Source: Methylomonas sp. EFPC3 (GTDB lineage: Bacteria; Pseudomonadota; Gammaproteobacteria; Methylococcales; Methylomonadaceae). From it: a stretch of DNA of 64,000 nucleotides. The notes beneath the pieces were generated by a model that did not search any database, was not told the origin of the DNA, and saw only the letters and a list, made by a program, of their open reading frames with translations. The stretch is from positions 744,001 to 808,000 of the forward strand of contig NZ_CP116398.1 of the NCBI RefSeq assembly GCF_029643245.1. The letters are read 5' to 3'. This document shows positions 27,935 through 38,700 of the stretch, in pieces. The first letter of the stretch is position 1. Every line of letters starts with the position of its first letter. Both the position numbers and the translations under genes were made by a program.

Positions 27935-28720
27935 ATGAAAAATCTGAACAAAGCGTTATTAGCTACAGCTCTTTTGGCATCTTCAGCGGGTGCGAATGCG
28001 GCGATTTGGGCGTCGTCAAACACCGGTGCAAATGAAGCGTTTTTGTCTGTTTACGACAAAACTCAAAAAACCACGTTTACGCTGGATTTGGGTGTAACTT
28101 ACAACGACTTCTTCAACAACAAGGATAATGCTGCTTATTCATTGTCTTTTGATTTGAACGCTCTGACTGCTGGTTCTCCAAATGCAAAATGGAGCACTTT
28201 CGCTGCCAATATGGATGCCGCCAATACTTCTTGGGGTGTAATGACCACTAACGCTGCAAAGATGTTTGTTACCGGCGAAAAATCTATTGCGAAATTTGCC
28301 ACTTTGAACGCAGCTAGCAGTGTTGCAACTGTGATCAGAGGTCATGTTAGTCAAATCAACACTGGCGCATTAGCCGACAACGCTGGCGTTGCCAACGCTA
28401 ACCAAGCGTCGACCAACCTTAGCTCTATCGTAGTCGATTCGGATACAGCCGGTACCGGTCAACATAACCAAAACCTGCCGTTCGCTACTATTTTTGGCCA
28501 AGTATCAGCAGCTGATGCGGATATCAATGGTTCAGAAGGCGCATTCTGGTTCTACAACCAACAAAACGGCAACAGCCAAACCTTGCAAAGCTGGCATATG
28601 AATTTGGCTGCAGGGAAATTGACTTACGCTGCTCCAGTACCTCTGCCTGCTGCGGTTTGGATGTTTGGCGCCGGTTTGATGGGCGTTTTGCGTTCTACTC
28701 GCCGTAAATACGCTGCATAA
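27935..28720 (+). CDS. secreted protein with VPLPA-CTERM sorting signal
   Basis: A 261-residue exported protein. The signal peptide is KALLATALLASSAGANAA, cleaved near residue 23. The body is rich in Ala, Asn, Ser and Thr with few Cys, typical of surface or matrix proteins. The C terminus is a sorting signal: VPLPAAVWMFGAGLMG, then a short arginine/lysine tail (RSTRRKYAA). This is the VPLPA-CTERM form of the exosortase-type signal. The ribosome binding site is AAGGAAAC at 27926. It is controlled by the riboswitch just upstream and followed by the PBP-like gene after a hairpin. Confidence 0.85.
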   Translation: MKNLNKALLATALLASSAGANAAIWASSNTGANEAFLSVYDKTQKTTFTLDLGVTYNDFFNNKDNAAYSLSFDLNALTAGSPNAKWSTFAANMDAANTSWGVMTTNAAKMFVTGEKSIAKFATLNAASSVATVIRGHVSQINTGALADNAGVANANQASTNLSSIVVDSDTAGTGQHNQNLPFATIFGQVSAADADINGSEGAFWFYNQQNGNSQTLQSWHMNLAAGKLTYAAPVPLPAAVWMFGAGLMGVLRSTRRKYAA

Positions 28721-28726
28721 GACTCG

Positions 28727-28751
28727 AATCGGGGCGTTTTCCGCCCCGATT
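28727..28751 (+). terminator. intercistronic hairpin after the VPLPA-CTERM gene
   Basis: A perfect 10-base stem (AATCGGGGCG at 28727-28736, complement at 28742-28751) with a 5-base T-rich loop, directly after the stop. There is no long T run, so it may be a partial terminator or an mRNA-stabilising hairpin that sets different levels for the two genes. Confidence 0.6.
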
Positions 28752-28782
28752 ACCTTTATTACGTTCAATGAGAGACAATTTT

Positions 28783-30459
28783 ATGAAAAAGTTAGTATTA
28801 GGCGTGGCTATTGCCGCAACGCTGTCTTCGGCAGGTGCGCAAGCTGCTTGGACATTCGGTCCGACTGGCGTCCCGGTGATTAACTCTGCCACCACCTACA
28901 CTGTGCATTTGTCTGGTGCTTCTGCGGCGGAAAAATTCCTGGAAAAGCTGTTCACAGACGCAACTATCGCTGATAGCGAGCAAATCTGCGATACGACCAA
29001 GCCGATCTGGAAATTTCAAGATCCTGCAGCGACTGAGCAATATGCGTATCTGTGTGAAAGAGCACCGGCAAACACCTCGTTGCCGACTGGTAAAGCAAAC
29101 ATCTTGATCTACAAACGTAGCGCCGGCGGTTCTGCGTTCGGTGTCAGCCCTATTGTTGCCGAAGCTAACGGCGATACCGCGGGCGCTTCTATCGAGTTCT
29201 TGAAAATCTCCAGTTCAACCACCTTTGCTAACGGCGGGTGCGATGTGGTGTCTAATCCGGTTGCGGGTACCAGCAGCTCTAACGGTACTTTAGGCGTCGT
29301 GAAGTGCGCTTACGATCCGGCTAACCCTGCCAGACATGAAAAGAAAATTCCTGATTTTGGCGTTTCCGACGTCGACCCTGGTCAATTCAAAGGTGTTAAT
29401 GCTCCAATCGATCCGGCAACCGGTTCACCGTATCCGGACGTCTCTACCGACGACGTCTCTAAACTCACTGTAAAGGCTGCTGCTGCTGTGGCGTTCGGCG
29501 TGCCTGTGACCAAAGGTTTGTACTTCACGCTGCAAGCGGCACAAAAAGTGACCGGCCAAGTGCCGTCCACTTGCGCCGTGGGTGACGAAACCGAAGCCTG
29601 TATGCCTAGCCTGACCAGTGCCCAGGTGGCTTCAATTCACGGCGGTCAGTTATCTGATTGGAATCAGCTGAAAGTAGGTACTCAAGGTCTATACGACTGG
29701 GCTGTGGCTCAAGGTACTTTGACAGCTTATTTGCCAGCGGCGGGTAAAAGTTTTCTGCATACCTGCCGCCGCGAAAACGGCTCCGGTACTCAAGCACAAT
29801 CCAACATCAAATTCTTGAGTAATCCGTGCAACCCAAGTGCGTTAGTTCCTGCTGGTGACGCGGCAGTGGTAGGTGCTGCCGAGGGTGATGGTTACCCAAT
29901 GGTCCATGAGAATTCCACTTCTGGCCGAGTCGACGAGTGCTTGAATGAGTTGAATGACGGTGTCAACAACTTGGGTACTGCCTTCAATAATACTTTCGGT
30001 AAACGTTGGGCGGTGGGTATTCAGTCTCTGGAAAAATCCACCACCACCTCTTCCAAGTACCGTTTCGTCAAAGTTGACGGCGTCGCGCCGAAATTGGCTA
30101 ACGTCGTAAACGGCAGATACAAGGATTGGGCGGAAAATACTTTCCAATACTGGCCTTCTCATGCATTCGAAAGCTTGCCGTTAGTTGACGCGTTGATCAA
30201 ATCTGCGGCATCTCCAACGGTAATGAGTAAATTGAATACGTTCTCTCAGACATTCCATAACGCTAGCGCTCCTGTCAGCGAGAAAGGTGCTTTCCTGGCC
30301 GTACCGACTAACTATGCGCCGGAAGCCAACGGTGTATATAGCTTCAGCAGACCGGTAAACCCTTATACCCACGCTACGACCAGCGCCGGCGCTGACGCTT
30401 GCCGTCTGCCCTCAGTCTACAACGACAGTGCATCGGCTCTGGGCGACTCTCAACTGTAA
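28783..30459 (+). CDS. secreted PBP/PstS-like protein
   Basis: A 558-residue exported protein with the signal peptide KLVLGVAIAATLSSAGAQAA. The mature part has features of phosphate-type periplasmic binding proteins: a start strand VHLSGASAAEKFLEKLF, and the signature LTSAQVASIHGGQLSDWNQL, which resembles the PstS segment LTREQ-IF-GKITNW. It is much longer than PstS and has several Cys pairs. No C-terminal sorting signal is visible. It may be an extracellular PBP-like protein used for adhesion or phosphate capture. It follows the VPLPA-CTERM gene by 62 bases and is probably under the same riboswitch. Confidence 0.65.
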   Translation: MKKLVLGVAIAATLSSAGAQAAWTFGPTGVPVINSATTYTVHLSGASAAEKFLEKLFTDATIADSEQICDTTKPIWKFQDPAATEQYAYLCERAPANTSLPTGKANILIYKRSAGGSAFGVSPIVAEANGDTAGASIEFLKISSSTTFANGGCDVVSNPVAGTSSSNGTLGVVKCAYDPANPARHEKKIPDFGVSDVDPGQFKGVNAPIDPATGSPYPDVSTDDVSKLTVKAAAAVAFGVPVTKGLYFTLQAAQKVTGQVPSTCAVGDETEACMPSLTSAQVASIHGGQLSDWNQLKVGTQGLYDWAVAQGTLTAYLPAAGKSFLHTCRRENGSGTQAQSNIKFLSNPCNPSALVPAGDAAVVGAAEGDGYPMVHENSTSGRVDECLNELNDGVNNLGTAFNNTFGKRWAVGIQSLEKSTTTSSKYRFVKVDGVAPKLANVVNGRYKDWAENTFQYWPSHAFESLPLVDALIKSAASPTVMSKLNTFSQTFHNASAPVSEKGAFLAVPTNYAPEANGVYSFSRPVNPYTHATTSAGADACRLPSVYNDSASALGDSQL

Positions 30460-30510
30460 GGAATCGTAACCGGGGCAACCCCGGCCGGAGCCAGGGACGG
30501 CTCCACACCT

Positions 30511-30544
30511 GCAAAACCAGCCGTTTTCGGACGTCTGGTTTTGC
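30511..30544 (+). terminator. terminator-like hairpin after the PBP-like gene
   Basis: A perfect 10-base stem, GCAAAACCAG at 30511-30520 and CTGGTTTTGC at 30535-30544, with a 14-base loop. A second small palindrome (CCGGGGCAACCCCGG at 30471-30485) lies just before it. The pair probably ends the riboswitch-led transcript. Confidence 0.6.
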
Positions 30545-30675
30545 TGTTTCAGGGGCTGTTACGGCGGTAAGCAACGGTAACAGCACTGTCATAAAGTTTT
30601 AACGTGGCAGAAATAGAATTCACGGCTACCGGTTTTCAACGGGAAAACCGGGCTTTAGGAAACAACATCATTTTT

Positions 30676-32328
30676 ATGCAGGACACCGGAACGATAGCGT
30701 GCAAGCCATGGCTCAGGCTGGTTTGCGCCGCAGCAACCCTGATGACGGTTGCACAGGCAAATGGGGCGACGGCACAGGCAGCGCCGGAGCAAGCCGTAGC
30801 GGTGCAGGGTGCGGCCGAGCCGCAAGCGCCGGCAACCTTCGATTTGCTGGAATTGCGGGTCAAGGGCAATACCTTGCTCGACAAAAAACAACTGGAACGC
30901 ACGGTCTACCACTTTCTCGGCCCCAACAAGAGCATCGACAACGTCGAAGCCGCCCGCGGCGCCTTGGAAGACTTGTACCGCACCAACGGTTATCAGACCG
31001 TCGCGGTCGACATTCCGGAACAGGATGTCAAGAACGGCGTGGTCTATCTGCAAGTAGTGGAAGGCAAAGTATCGCGCTTGCGGGTCAAAGACAGCCGCTA
31101 TTTCTCGCTGGGCAAAATCAAGGCCGGCGTGCCTGAATTGGCGGAAGGCAACGTGCCCAACTTCAAGAGCATGCAACAGCAATTGACGCAACTGGCCGGG
31201 CAAAGCCCGGACCGGCAGATCGTGCCGGTGCTCCGCGCCGGCGAGACCCCGGGCACGCTGGAAGTGGATTTGAACGTCAAGGACGAACTGCCGGTTCACG
31301 GCAAGGTGGAATTGAACGGCCGCAATACCTCCAGCACCTCGCGCTTGCGACTGGTGTCTTCGCTGCGTTACGACAATCTGTGGCAGGAGATGCATAGTGC
31401 GTCGCTGATGTACCAAGTCTCGCCGGAAAACAATCAGGAAGTCGACGTTTGGGCCGGTACCTATGCCATGCCGCTGTTCGACAGCGACAGTCGGCTGGCC
31501 TTGTATGCGGTCAGTTCGTCTTCCAACGCGCAAATCGCCAACGCCGGCGCCTTGTCGGTGATCGGTATCGGTAACATCTACGGTGCCCGCCTGGTCAAGC
31601 CCTTGAAACCCTTGGCGGATTACTTTCATACCGCGACCTTGGGCATGGATTACAAGGACTTTCAGGAAGACGTGAATCTGCTCAGCGCTGATTCGATCAA
31701 GACGCCGATCAGCTACGCACCGTTTCTAGCGCAATACAGCGGTAGCCTGCGCGGCGCCGAATCGTTTACCAGTTTCGACATAGGCGCGCATTTCTCCTTC
31801 CGCGGTTTGGGCAATAACCAGAAGGAATTCGAGAACAAGCGCTATCTGGCCAAAGCCAACTACCTGTTTTTGACCGGCGATTTGAAATTCCAGCACGACC
31901 TGCCGCTGGGCATGGAAGTTTACAGCCACGTCGCGGCGCAAGTGGCCGATACGCCGCTGATCAGTAACGAGCAATTCTCGTTGGGCGGCGACGAAAGCGT
32001 GCGCGGTTATTTCGAGACCCAGGCGCTGGCCGACGATGCCGTGTTCGGTTCGGTGGAACTGCGCTCGCCGCATCTGGGGCCGAGCGACTGGGAGTTTCTG
32101 AACAAATTCAAGCTGCTGGGTTTCCTGGACGTCGGCCGCGGCTGGATCAAGAACGCCTTGCCGGGCAACGTCCGCAGCAATTTCCTCAGCGGCGGCGGCT
32201 TCGGTGTGCGGTTTCAAATGTGGCGCAAACTCAGCGGCGCGCTGGATATCGGCATTCCGTTCACGACCCTGGCGCCGGTGCAAAGCGGCGATCCGCGCGT
32301 GCATTTTAATATTGCGACCGAGTTTTAA
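30676..32328 (+). CDS. FhaC/ShlB-type two-partner secretion outer-membrane exporter
   Basis: The 550-residue protein has a signal peptide (WLRLVCAAATLMTVAQANG), then a POTRA domain (about residues 55-135: FDLLELRVKGNTLLDKKQLE and DVKNGVVYLQVVEGKV). The C-terminal 16-strand barrel carries the family motif GGDESVRGYFE, the VRGY loop that lines the pore, and ends with an aromatic residue (IATEF), as barrels do. The ATG at 30676 was chosen over a GTG at 30604 because it starts the signal peptide. The exoprotein gene at 32754 is the obvious partner. Confidence 0.92.
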   Translation: MQDTGTIACKPWLRLVCAAATLMTVAQANGATAQAAPEQAVAVQGAAEPQAPATFDLLELRVKGNTLLDKKQLERTVYHFLGPNKSIDNVEAARGALEDLYRTNGYQTVAVDIPEQDVKNGVVYLQVVEGKVSRLRVKDSRYFSLGKIKAGVPELAEGNVPNFKSMQQQLTQLAGQSPDRQIVPVLRAGETPGTLEVDLNVKDELPVHGKVELNGRNTSSTSRLRLVSSLRYDNLWQEMHSASLMYQVSPENNQEVDVWAGTYAMPLFDSDSRLALYAVSSSSNAQIANAGALSVIGIGNIYGARLVKPLKPLADYFHTATLGMDYKDFQEDVNLLSADSIKTPISYAPFLAQYSGSLRGAESFTSFDIGAHFSFRGLGNNQKEFENKRYLAKANYLFLTGDLKFQHDLPLGMEVYSHVAAQVADTPLISNEQFSLGGDESVRGYFETQALADDAVFGSVELRSPHLGPSDWEFLNKFKLLGFLDVGRGWIKNALPGNVRSNFLSGGGFGVRFQMWRKLSGALDIGIPFTTLAPVQSGDPRVHFNIATEF

Positions 32329-32642
32329 AATAATACGAAGCAGTATTTTTTAATGTATTTGTAATATTTATTTAATTGGGTTTTGGTTTTCAAATTCGTT
32401 GTTGTCATAATATTGACATAATTTTATTTAATACCTTGGTACAATTATTAATTCAGGTTTAAATATTAAACTGAGGTTTGTTGGTTTTTAATAAATTTTG
32501 TCGAATATGCGCAATTAGGGGTCGTTTGATAATTGGGTCTATCTGGTAATTAAATTGCGCGGTGCCGAATAACTTTTTGATCGACTTACCCATGACGACG
32601 CGAATTTATTGAAAATAAATTGAAGTAGTTAAATTTCATTCT
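32329..32642. other. AT-rich intergenic region upstream of the second riboswitch
   Basis: About 310 bases with a sharp drop in GC and many short A/T runs, between the exporter stop and the riboswitch. Such a tract is typical of promoter or nucleoid-protein regions. A TTGACA hexamer is at 32413-32418, but no well-spaced -10 hexamer was found. It likely holds the promoter of the exoprotein transcript. Confidence 0.5.
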
Positions 32643-32713
32643 AAAGCCAAACCCGTTGCGAAGCGGGGACGGAAAGCTACGGGTCTTTATGCTAAGACAG
32701 CCGGGTTGCCGCC
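32643..32713 (+). promoter_or_regulatory. GEMM-type (class I c-di-GMP) riboswitch, copy 2
   Basis: This element has the same aptamer parts as copy 1: AAAGCCAAACCC, a P2 stem with a GCGA loop (CCCGTT/AGCGGG), GGGGACGGAAAGCTACGGG, a P3 arm formed by GTCTT/AAGAC, and AGCCGGGTTGCCGCC. It ends about 40 bases before the ATG at 32754. A small palindrome (CCAGAGCGCTGG) lies between aptamer and start and could be part of a switch that hides the ribosome binding site. It should make exoprotein synthesis respond to c-di-GMP. Confidence 0.88.
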
Positions 32714-32753
32714 AGAGCGCTGGTGTACCTTAATTGATCGAGGCAACCTAGAC

Positions 32754-35700
32754 ATGGCCAAATCCGCGGCATTTCCACGGCAGACATCCTGCGAACCGTT
32801 CCGACTCAATCCTTTGGTGGCTTGCGTCCGTCTGGCGCTGACCGGCGGCATGCTGGTGGGCAGTGCCAGTGCGGCTTGGGCGGACACCGGCCTGCCGGTT
32901 CCGGCGGCAACTTGGGTCACCAGCGGCGCCGCGACCAACCAGATTATCGGCAATACCCTGCGCATCGATCAAACGACCGACAAAGCGATTTTGAACTGGG
33001 ACAAGTTTAACGTCGATGCGGGAAAGACCGTCCAGTTCGTGCAGCCGAATAGCCAATCGATCGCTTTGAATCGGATCAATCAGCAAGACCCCAGCCGAAT
33101 CTTCGGCCAGATCATCGCCAACGGCCAGATTTACCTGTACAACAAAAACGGTTTCGTGTTCGGTAAGGAAGCGGTCGTTAATGCCAATAGCTTCATGGCG
33201 AGTACCTTGAACATTACCGATCAGATTTTCAATCGAGGTATAGCGAAAGTTTACGATGAAGACGGTGGAGCAGCGCTTGCTATCGAACCGATGCAACCCG
33301 GCGACGCCTTAGACCCTAAGACGGTACAAATACTCATTGAGGCGGGCGCCAAAATTCATACGGATAAAGCCGGGCGTATCATTATTGCCGCTCCCAAAAT
33401 CGAGAATAGAGGCACTCTAACGTCCGAAGAGCAGGGTCAGGTGATTCTCGCTGCGAGCCAGGACAAGGTTTATCTACAACCAGCCGACAAAAACAGTCCG
33501 TTTGCCGGTTTGATAGTGGAAGTGGATACCGGCGGTAAGGTTTCCAATTTTGGCGATATTGTCGCCAGACAAGGCAACGTGACCATGGCCGGTTTTGCCG
33601 TGAATCAGCAAGGCCGCATCAACGCCACCAGTTCGGTTAAGGTTAACGGCTCGATTCGTCTACTTGCACAGGAACAGCACGGTAAGCTTGGCAATACGTT
33701 GGTAGCCACCAAAACCAGCCGTGATACGGACCTGGGCGACGGCCTGGGAACCGAGGCCAAAACCACTTTGGCTGCGGGTAGCGTGACTCAAGTGGTTGCG
33801 GATCAAGCCGGAGGAAGTGCTATCGACGAGCAAGCGCAACCGAATGCTTATATCGAAATTACCGGCAACACCGTGCATATGCAATCCGGCGCAACGGTCA
33901 AAGCGCCCTCCGGCCAGGTCAATATCAAAGCCACGGACAATTTAGCCACTCCAACGCTAGGAACCAAGGGCCGGATTTATTTTGAAAAAGGAGCTGTGGT
34001 CGATGTTTCCGGGACTAAAGGTGTCGTAGCGCCTATCGAGCGCAATGTAGCTGAAATTTCCGTACAAAGTTTTGAGTTACGCGACGCGCCGGTTCAGAGA
34101 AGCGGTATTTTGAAGGGAGAGACCGTTCGCGTCGATTTGAGAAAAGGTTCGAAAATTGTCGATACCAGTGGCGCCAAGGCAAGGGTAAGTCGAGGAATTG
34201 ACGAACGGCTGGGAGAAGGCGGGCAAATCAATTTATCATCCAGCGGCGACATTATTGTTAACGATGGCGCAACTTTCGATATCTCCGGCGGTTATGTGGA
34301 TTATCAGGGCGGTTATATCAATACCACCAAACTGATGACCGACTATGGGCGGATTGTGGATATCAGCGACGCCGATCCCAAAGAGACCTACATTGCCATA
34401 ATCGGCCAAGTCACCCAGACCCACAAGAAGTGGGGGGTGGAAAAGATTTGGAATTCGCTCGGACAATTGGGGCAGGGTACGTATGAGCAGGGTTATCGTG
34501 AAGCCAATGCCGCCGGATCATTGAATATTAAATCGCCTAATATGGCTTGGAATGGGCGTTTGATCGCCGGTAGCGACGCCGGCTTGTACCAGCGTTCGCC
34601 AAGCGCGCGTCCTGACGGTGGAACTTTTATTTTCGATTCAGCGGCATTTGCCAACTCGTTTTCGAACGTGCGTTTCCAAACCGGCAAGGACTCGGTAAGC
34701 ATTGGCCTGAATCAATTGTTTCCGACGAATGACAAGGGCAAACCAGTTGATCTGGTGCTTTCTACCGATTTAACCAATCGTTCCAATGTGCAGCATGTCG
34801 TTGTCAGCGTAAACGGCAGCGCGACGGTCGCTGAGGACGCCAATATTCGAATGGTGCCGGGTGCAGAGTTTTCTGTGCAGGCGCTTGGCAGTGGTCACCC
34901 CATGTCCGCCAACGGCGACGGCGCGGCAATTAACGTGCTCGGACAAGTTCATGCGGCCGGAGGCTCGATAACCTTGAACAGCGGCCTGCTAACGGACAGC
35001 GAAGGGAATAAGGTGCTGGAGTTGCCCAGCGACTTGCATATCGGTTCGAAGGCGGTTCTGGATGTATCGGGGCGCTGGGTTAACGATCTTCAGGCTGGTT
35101 TCGATGCGGCGCAGACGGATCCGCTTTACTTGGACGGCGGCAGCGTCAAACTTAGCTCGGTCGGTAATCTTTATGTGAAGGCCGGTTCCTCGATATCTGC
35201 GGATGGCGGTGCCCAACTGAAATTGGATGGTGATATTGTTGCCGGTAAGGGCGGCAGTATCGGTTTGAGCGCCAAAGGGCCAGTGGGGCAAGCTTCGACC
35301 GTACACCTCGATGGTCTAGTGCGTGCCGCGTCGTTGACCAAAGGTGGTAGTTTATCGATCAGCAGCGGTGAAATACTGATTGGAGATGTACTCGTATCGG
35401 CTTTGACAGATCCTATGCGTCTGACGGTGACTAACGGCGGTTTTGGTTTCGATCAGGAATCAGGGTTCTCCGAAATTAAGCTGAATAGTAATTTTGCCGG
35501 GTTGACGGTCGCTGCCGCAACTCAATTGGATTTAAAAAACAAAAATCTGGTACTGGATGCCTCGTACCTGAGCCGGTCGTCCGGCCATAGTCTTCGGGAT
35601 TTTTCCCATTTAGAGTTATTGCCGGAAAACCTGCGGCAAGCTTTCAATTTGGAGTTGAGCTCCCAGTTGGATACCCGCATCGAAACCGGCAGCGCGGTCA

Positions 35701-38700
35701 TCGCCGACAAAGGTTCGTCAATAACCTTGCTGAGTAACAGCGGCAACATTTTTGTCGATGGTCTATTGCAAGCCCTGGCCGGGCGAATTTCCCTGGAAAT
35801 ACGTCCAACCATAGCTCAAGAGTATTTGGCGAGTCAGGCGATATGGGTTGGCGGCAACGCCAACTTATCCGTTGCCGGCACGACACGCCTGAATCCGGTC
35901 GACCAATTCGGCTATCAAAGCGGCCAAGTACTAGACGGCGGTGTGATCAATTTCTATGCCGAGCGCGGCGCGGTGGTCCTGGAAGAAGGCTCGAAGCTCA
36001 ACGTTTCCGGCACTAGAGCGCCCGTTGATATTTTGCAACCTTCAACCCGGTTGGGTTTCACGTACGCCAAAAAAATCGTCGGTTCCAACGCCGGTTCGAT
36101 AAAAATCGCCGCCGCCGAGGGGGTGGTCATGGACGGTTCGATGTCGGCACGGGCCGGCTCGCCGGAGCTGTTGGGCGGTTCGCTGGCGGTTTCACTGAAC
36201 CGCTCCCGGCGGTTTTTGCCTGACCAACCGAATATACCGTTTCCGACCGATCCATTGGTGATCAATATCGTACAGTCGGCGCCAAGATCATTGTCCAGAA
36301 CGGCTAAATTCGGCGACGATTTTGCGGGTGATCTACTCGGCAAAGCCCTGTTGCGGGCGGATTTGGTGGACGCCGCCGGTTTTGCCGACGTGTCCTTAAG
36401 CAGTATCGGCAGCGTCGGATTTTTGGGGGACGTGCAGCTTAAAGCCGCCGAGCGCATTAGGATTGATGCCTCGGCCATCAATGCCGTGGGCATCGATGGC
36501 GGTGCCGCCGGTACTATCCGTCTGGACACCGGTTTCTTGCAAATCGGCTCCAGTCTGGATCGCAACTTGGCAAACAACGCCGATGCGGGCGAAGGTCGTT
36601 TCACTGCCAACGCGCGTTGGATTCAACTGAACGGCGCTACCCAGTGGAACGGTTTTAACCGGATTGCGTTGATTAGCGCTCACGATATTCGGGGCGTCGG
36701 TTTGCGTAACGGCGACGAGCAACGCGATTTTGTCGGCGGCTTGGTGACCGCAGCGAATTTGGATTTGCGGGCGACGCAGATTTATCCGACCACGTTGAGC
36801 GATTTCACGTTTGCGGTCGTTAATAATCCTGAAGGCACAATCACGATTTCCGGTAGCAATACCGACGCATCGCCATTGTCTGCCGGCGGTAACTTGACTT
36901 TTAAGGCGGCGCAGATCAACCAGAACGGCGTATTGAAGGCGCCGTTGGGGACTATCAACCTGCAAGCTACATCGAAAATGACAGTGGGCGACAACAGCGT
37001 GACCTCGGTTTCCGCCAAGGGCATGGTGATTCCGTTTGGCGCGACACAGGGCGGCCTGGATTGGCTTTACCCGTTGGACGATATACGCAATCTGGTGTTC
37101 GAAGCCGCGCCGGAAAAGAGGGTGATTTTCGATGCGCCGGAAATTGATATCAAAACCGGCAGCCGCATTGACGTGTCGGGTGGCGGCGATCTTCAGGCTT
37201 ATGAATTCCAGCCCGGCGCGGGCGGTTCGTTCGATTATCTGCAGCCGGGCCGCGCATCTTACCAGGGCGGTTTTGCGATTTTGCCGACTTTGGGTAGCCA
37301 GTTGGCACCCTACGACCATTACGAGTCGCAAAATTTTCCGTATGCGCCAGGTTCCACTATTTACTTGAGCGGTAGTGACGAGTTGCCGGCAGGTGAATAC
37401 GCGATTTTGCCAAGCCATTACGCCTTGTTGCCTGGTGCGTTCCTGATTACACCGCAAGCCGGTACCCAAGACCTGACTGTCAGGCAGTCCACTGTTGATG
37501 GCCTATCCGTCGTGTCCGGTTACTTTATTCATGCCGGCAGCCGTGCGGCTGATGCCAGGACCGGTGGCTTCAAAATCGAAAACGGCGCGGATGTCCGACA
37601 AAATTCCAGCTATGACATCAATCGGGGAGATCAGTTTTTCACCCGGAACGCCTTGAAGAAAGATGCGCCGCGTCCCGGGTTGTCGATTGATGCCGGCCAA
37701 ATCTCTTTGGTGGCGCAGACCCGTCTGGTCATGGATGGCCTTTTCATCAGCGACGCGCTGGCCGGCGGGCGCGGTTCGAAAATGGATATTGCCGCGAATC
37801 GTATCGTTGTCACCAACCAACTCAGCGATACGCCGATTTCCGGAACGTTGGAAATTCTGGCCGAGAATTTGAACAAATTACGCGTCGGTAGCTTGTTGTT
37901 GGGCGGCGCGCGTAGCCGCAACAAGGGCAACGCCAACGAAACCGATTTGGCTGTTACGGCACAGGAAGTAGTGTTCGACGCGGATACCGAGATTCACGGT
38001 AGCGAATTTGCCGTGGCCGCGACCGAAAACGTCGAATTGCAAAGTGGTGCCAAATTGATTGCAGATCGGGCCCTAAGCAGCAGCGATAGCGTATTCAACG
38101 TCAGCGGCAATGGCGCGTTGTTAAGGGTTTCCAGTAGCGGGCAAGTGGCCCTGAATCGCACTGGTACGAACGGAACGGCCGGCCAGTTGAATCTGGCGGA
38201 AGGTTCCGTATTGAAAACGGATAAAGGTTCGATTCTTTTGGATGCCAGCCAGTCGTCGCAATTGCTCGGCGACATCGATATGACTGGCGGCTCGTTAAAT
38301 CTGGCGGCCAACGTCATCAATATCGGTGAAGTTGGCGGATTGACCGGCAATGCGTTGAATTTATCCAACCGCAAATTGACCGACCTGACCGTCGACGAAT
38401 TGATTTTGACCGCGCGCGATAGTATCGGGGTGTACGGTAACGTTGGCCGATTGGCGGCGGACGGCGAATTCCAACGAGACGATAACGGCGATATTCGGGC
38501 GATTTACTTTGACCATTTGGCGATCAACGCTGCAGGTCTTGCCGGTTACGGCAGCGGCACCAGCCATGCAAAGTTGGCGTCCGGCAGGCTGGATTTGCAT
38601 AATCTAGCCGGTGCCGGCAATCACCAAGCCGCCGACGGTACCGGTCATCTGGATCTCAGCGCCGATACCGTGGTGATGGGTAAAGGCCTGTTCACGTTGG

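Noticed and set aside
32413..32445. Sigma-70 promoter with TTGACA and TACAAT
   Set aside because: The spacing is 21 bases, too long for a convincing promoter.
32706..32753. Earlier TTG start for the giant exoprotein
   Set aside because: It lies inside the riboswitch aptamer; the ATG at 32754 starts a normal N terminus.
36396..37469. Minus-strand frame of 357 residues inside the exoprotein gene
   Set aside because: It is one of many shadows within the 10-kb gene; no ribosome binding site or known motif.
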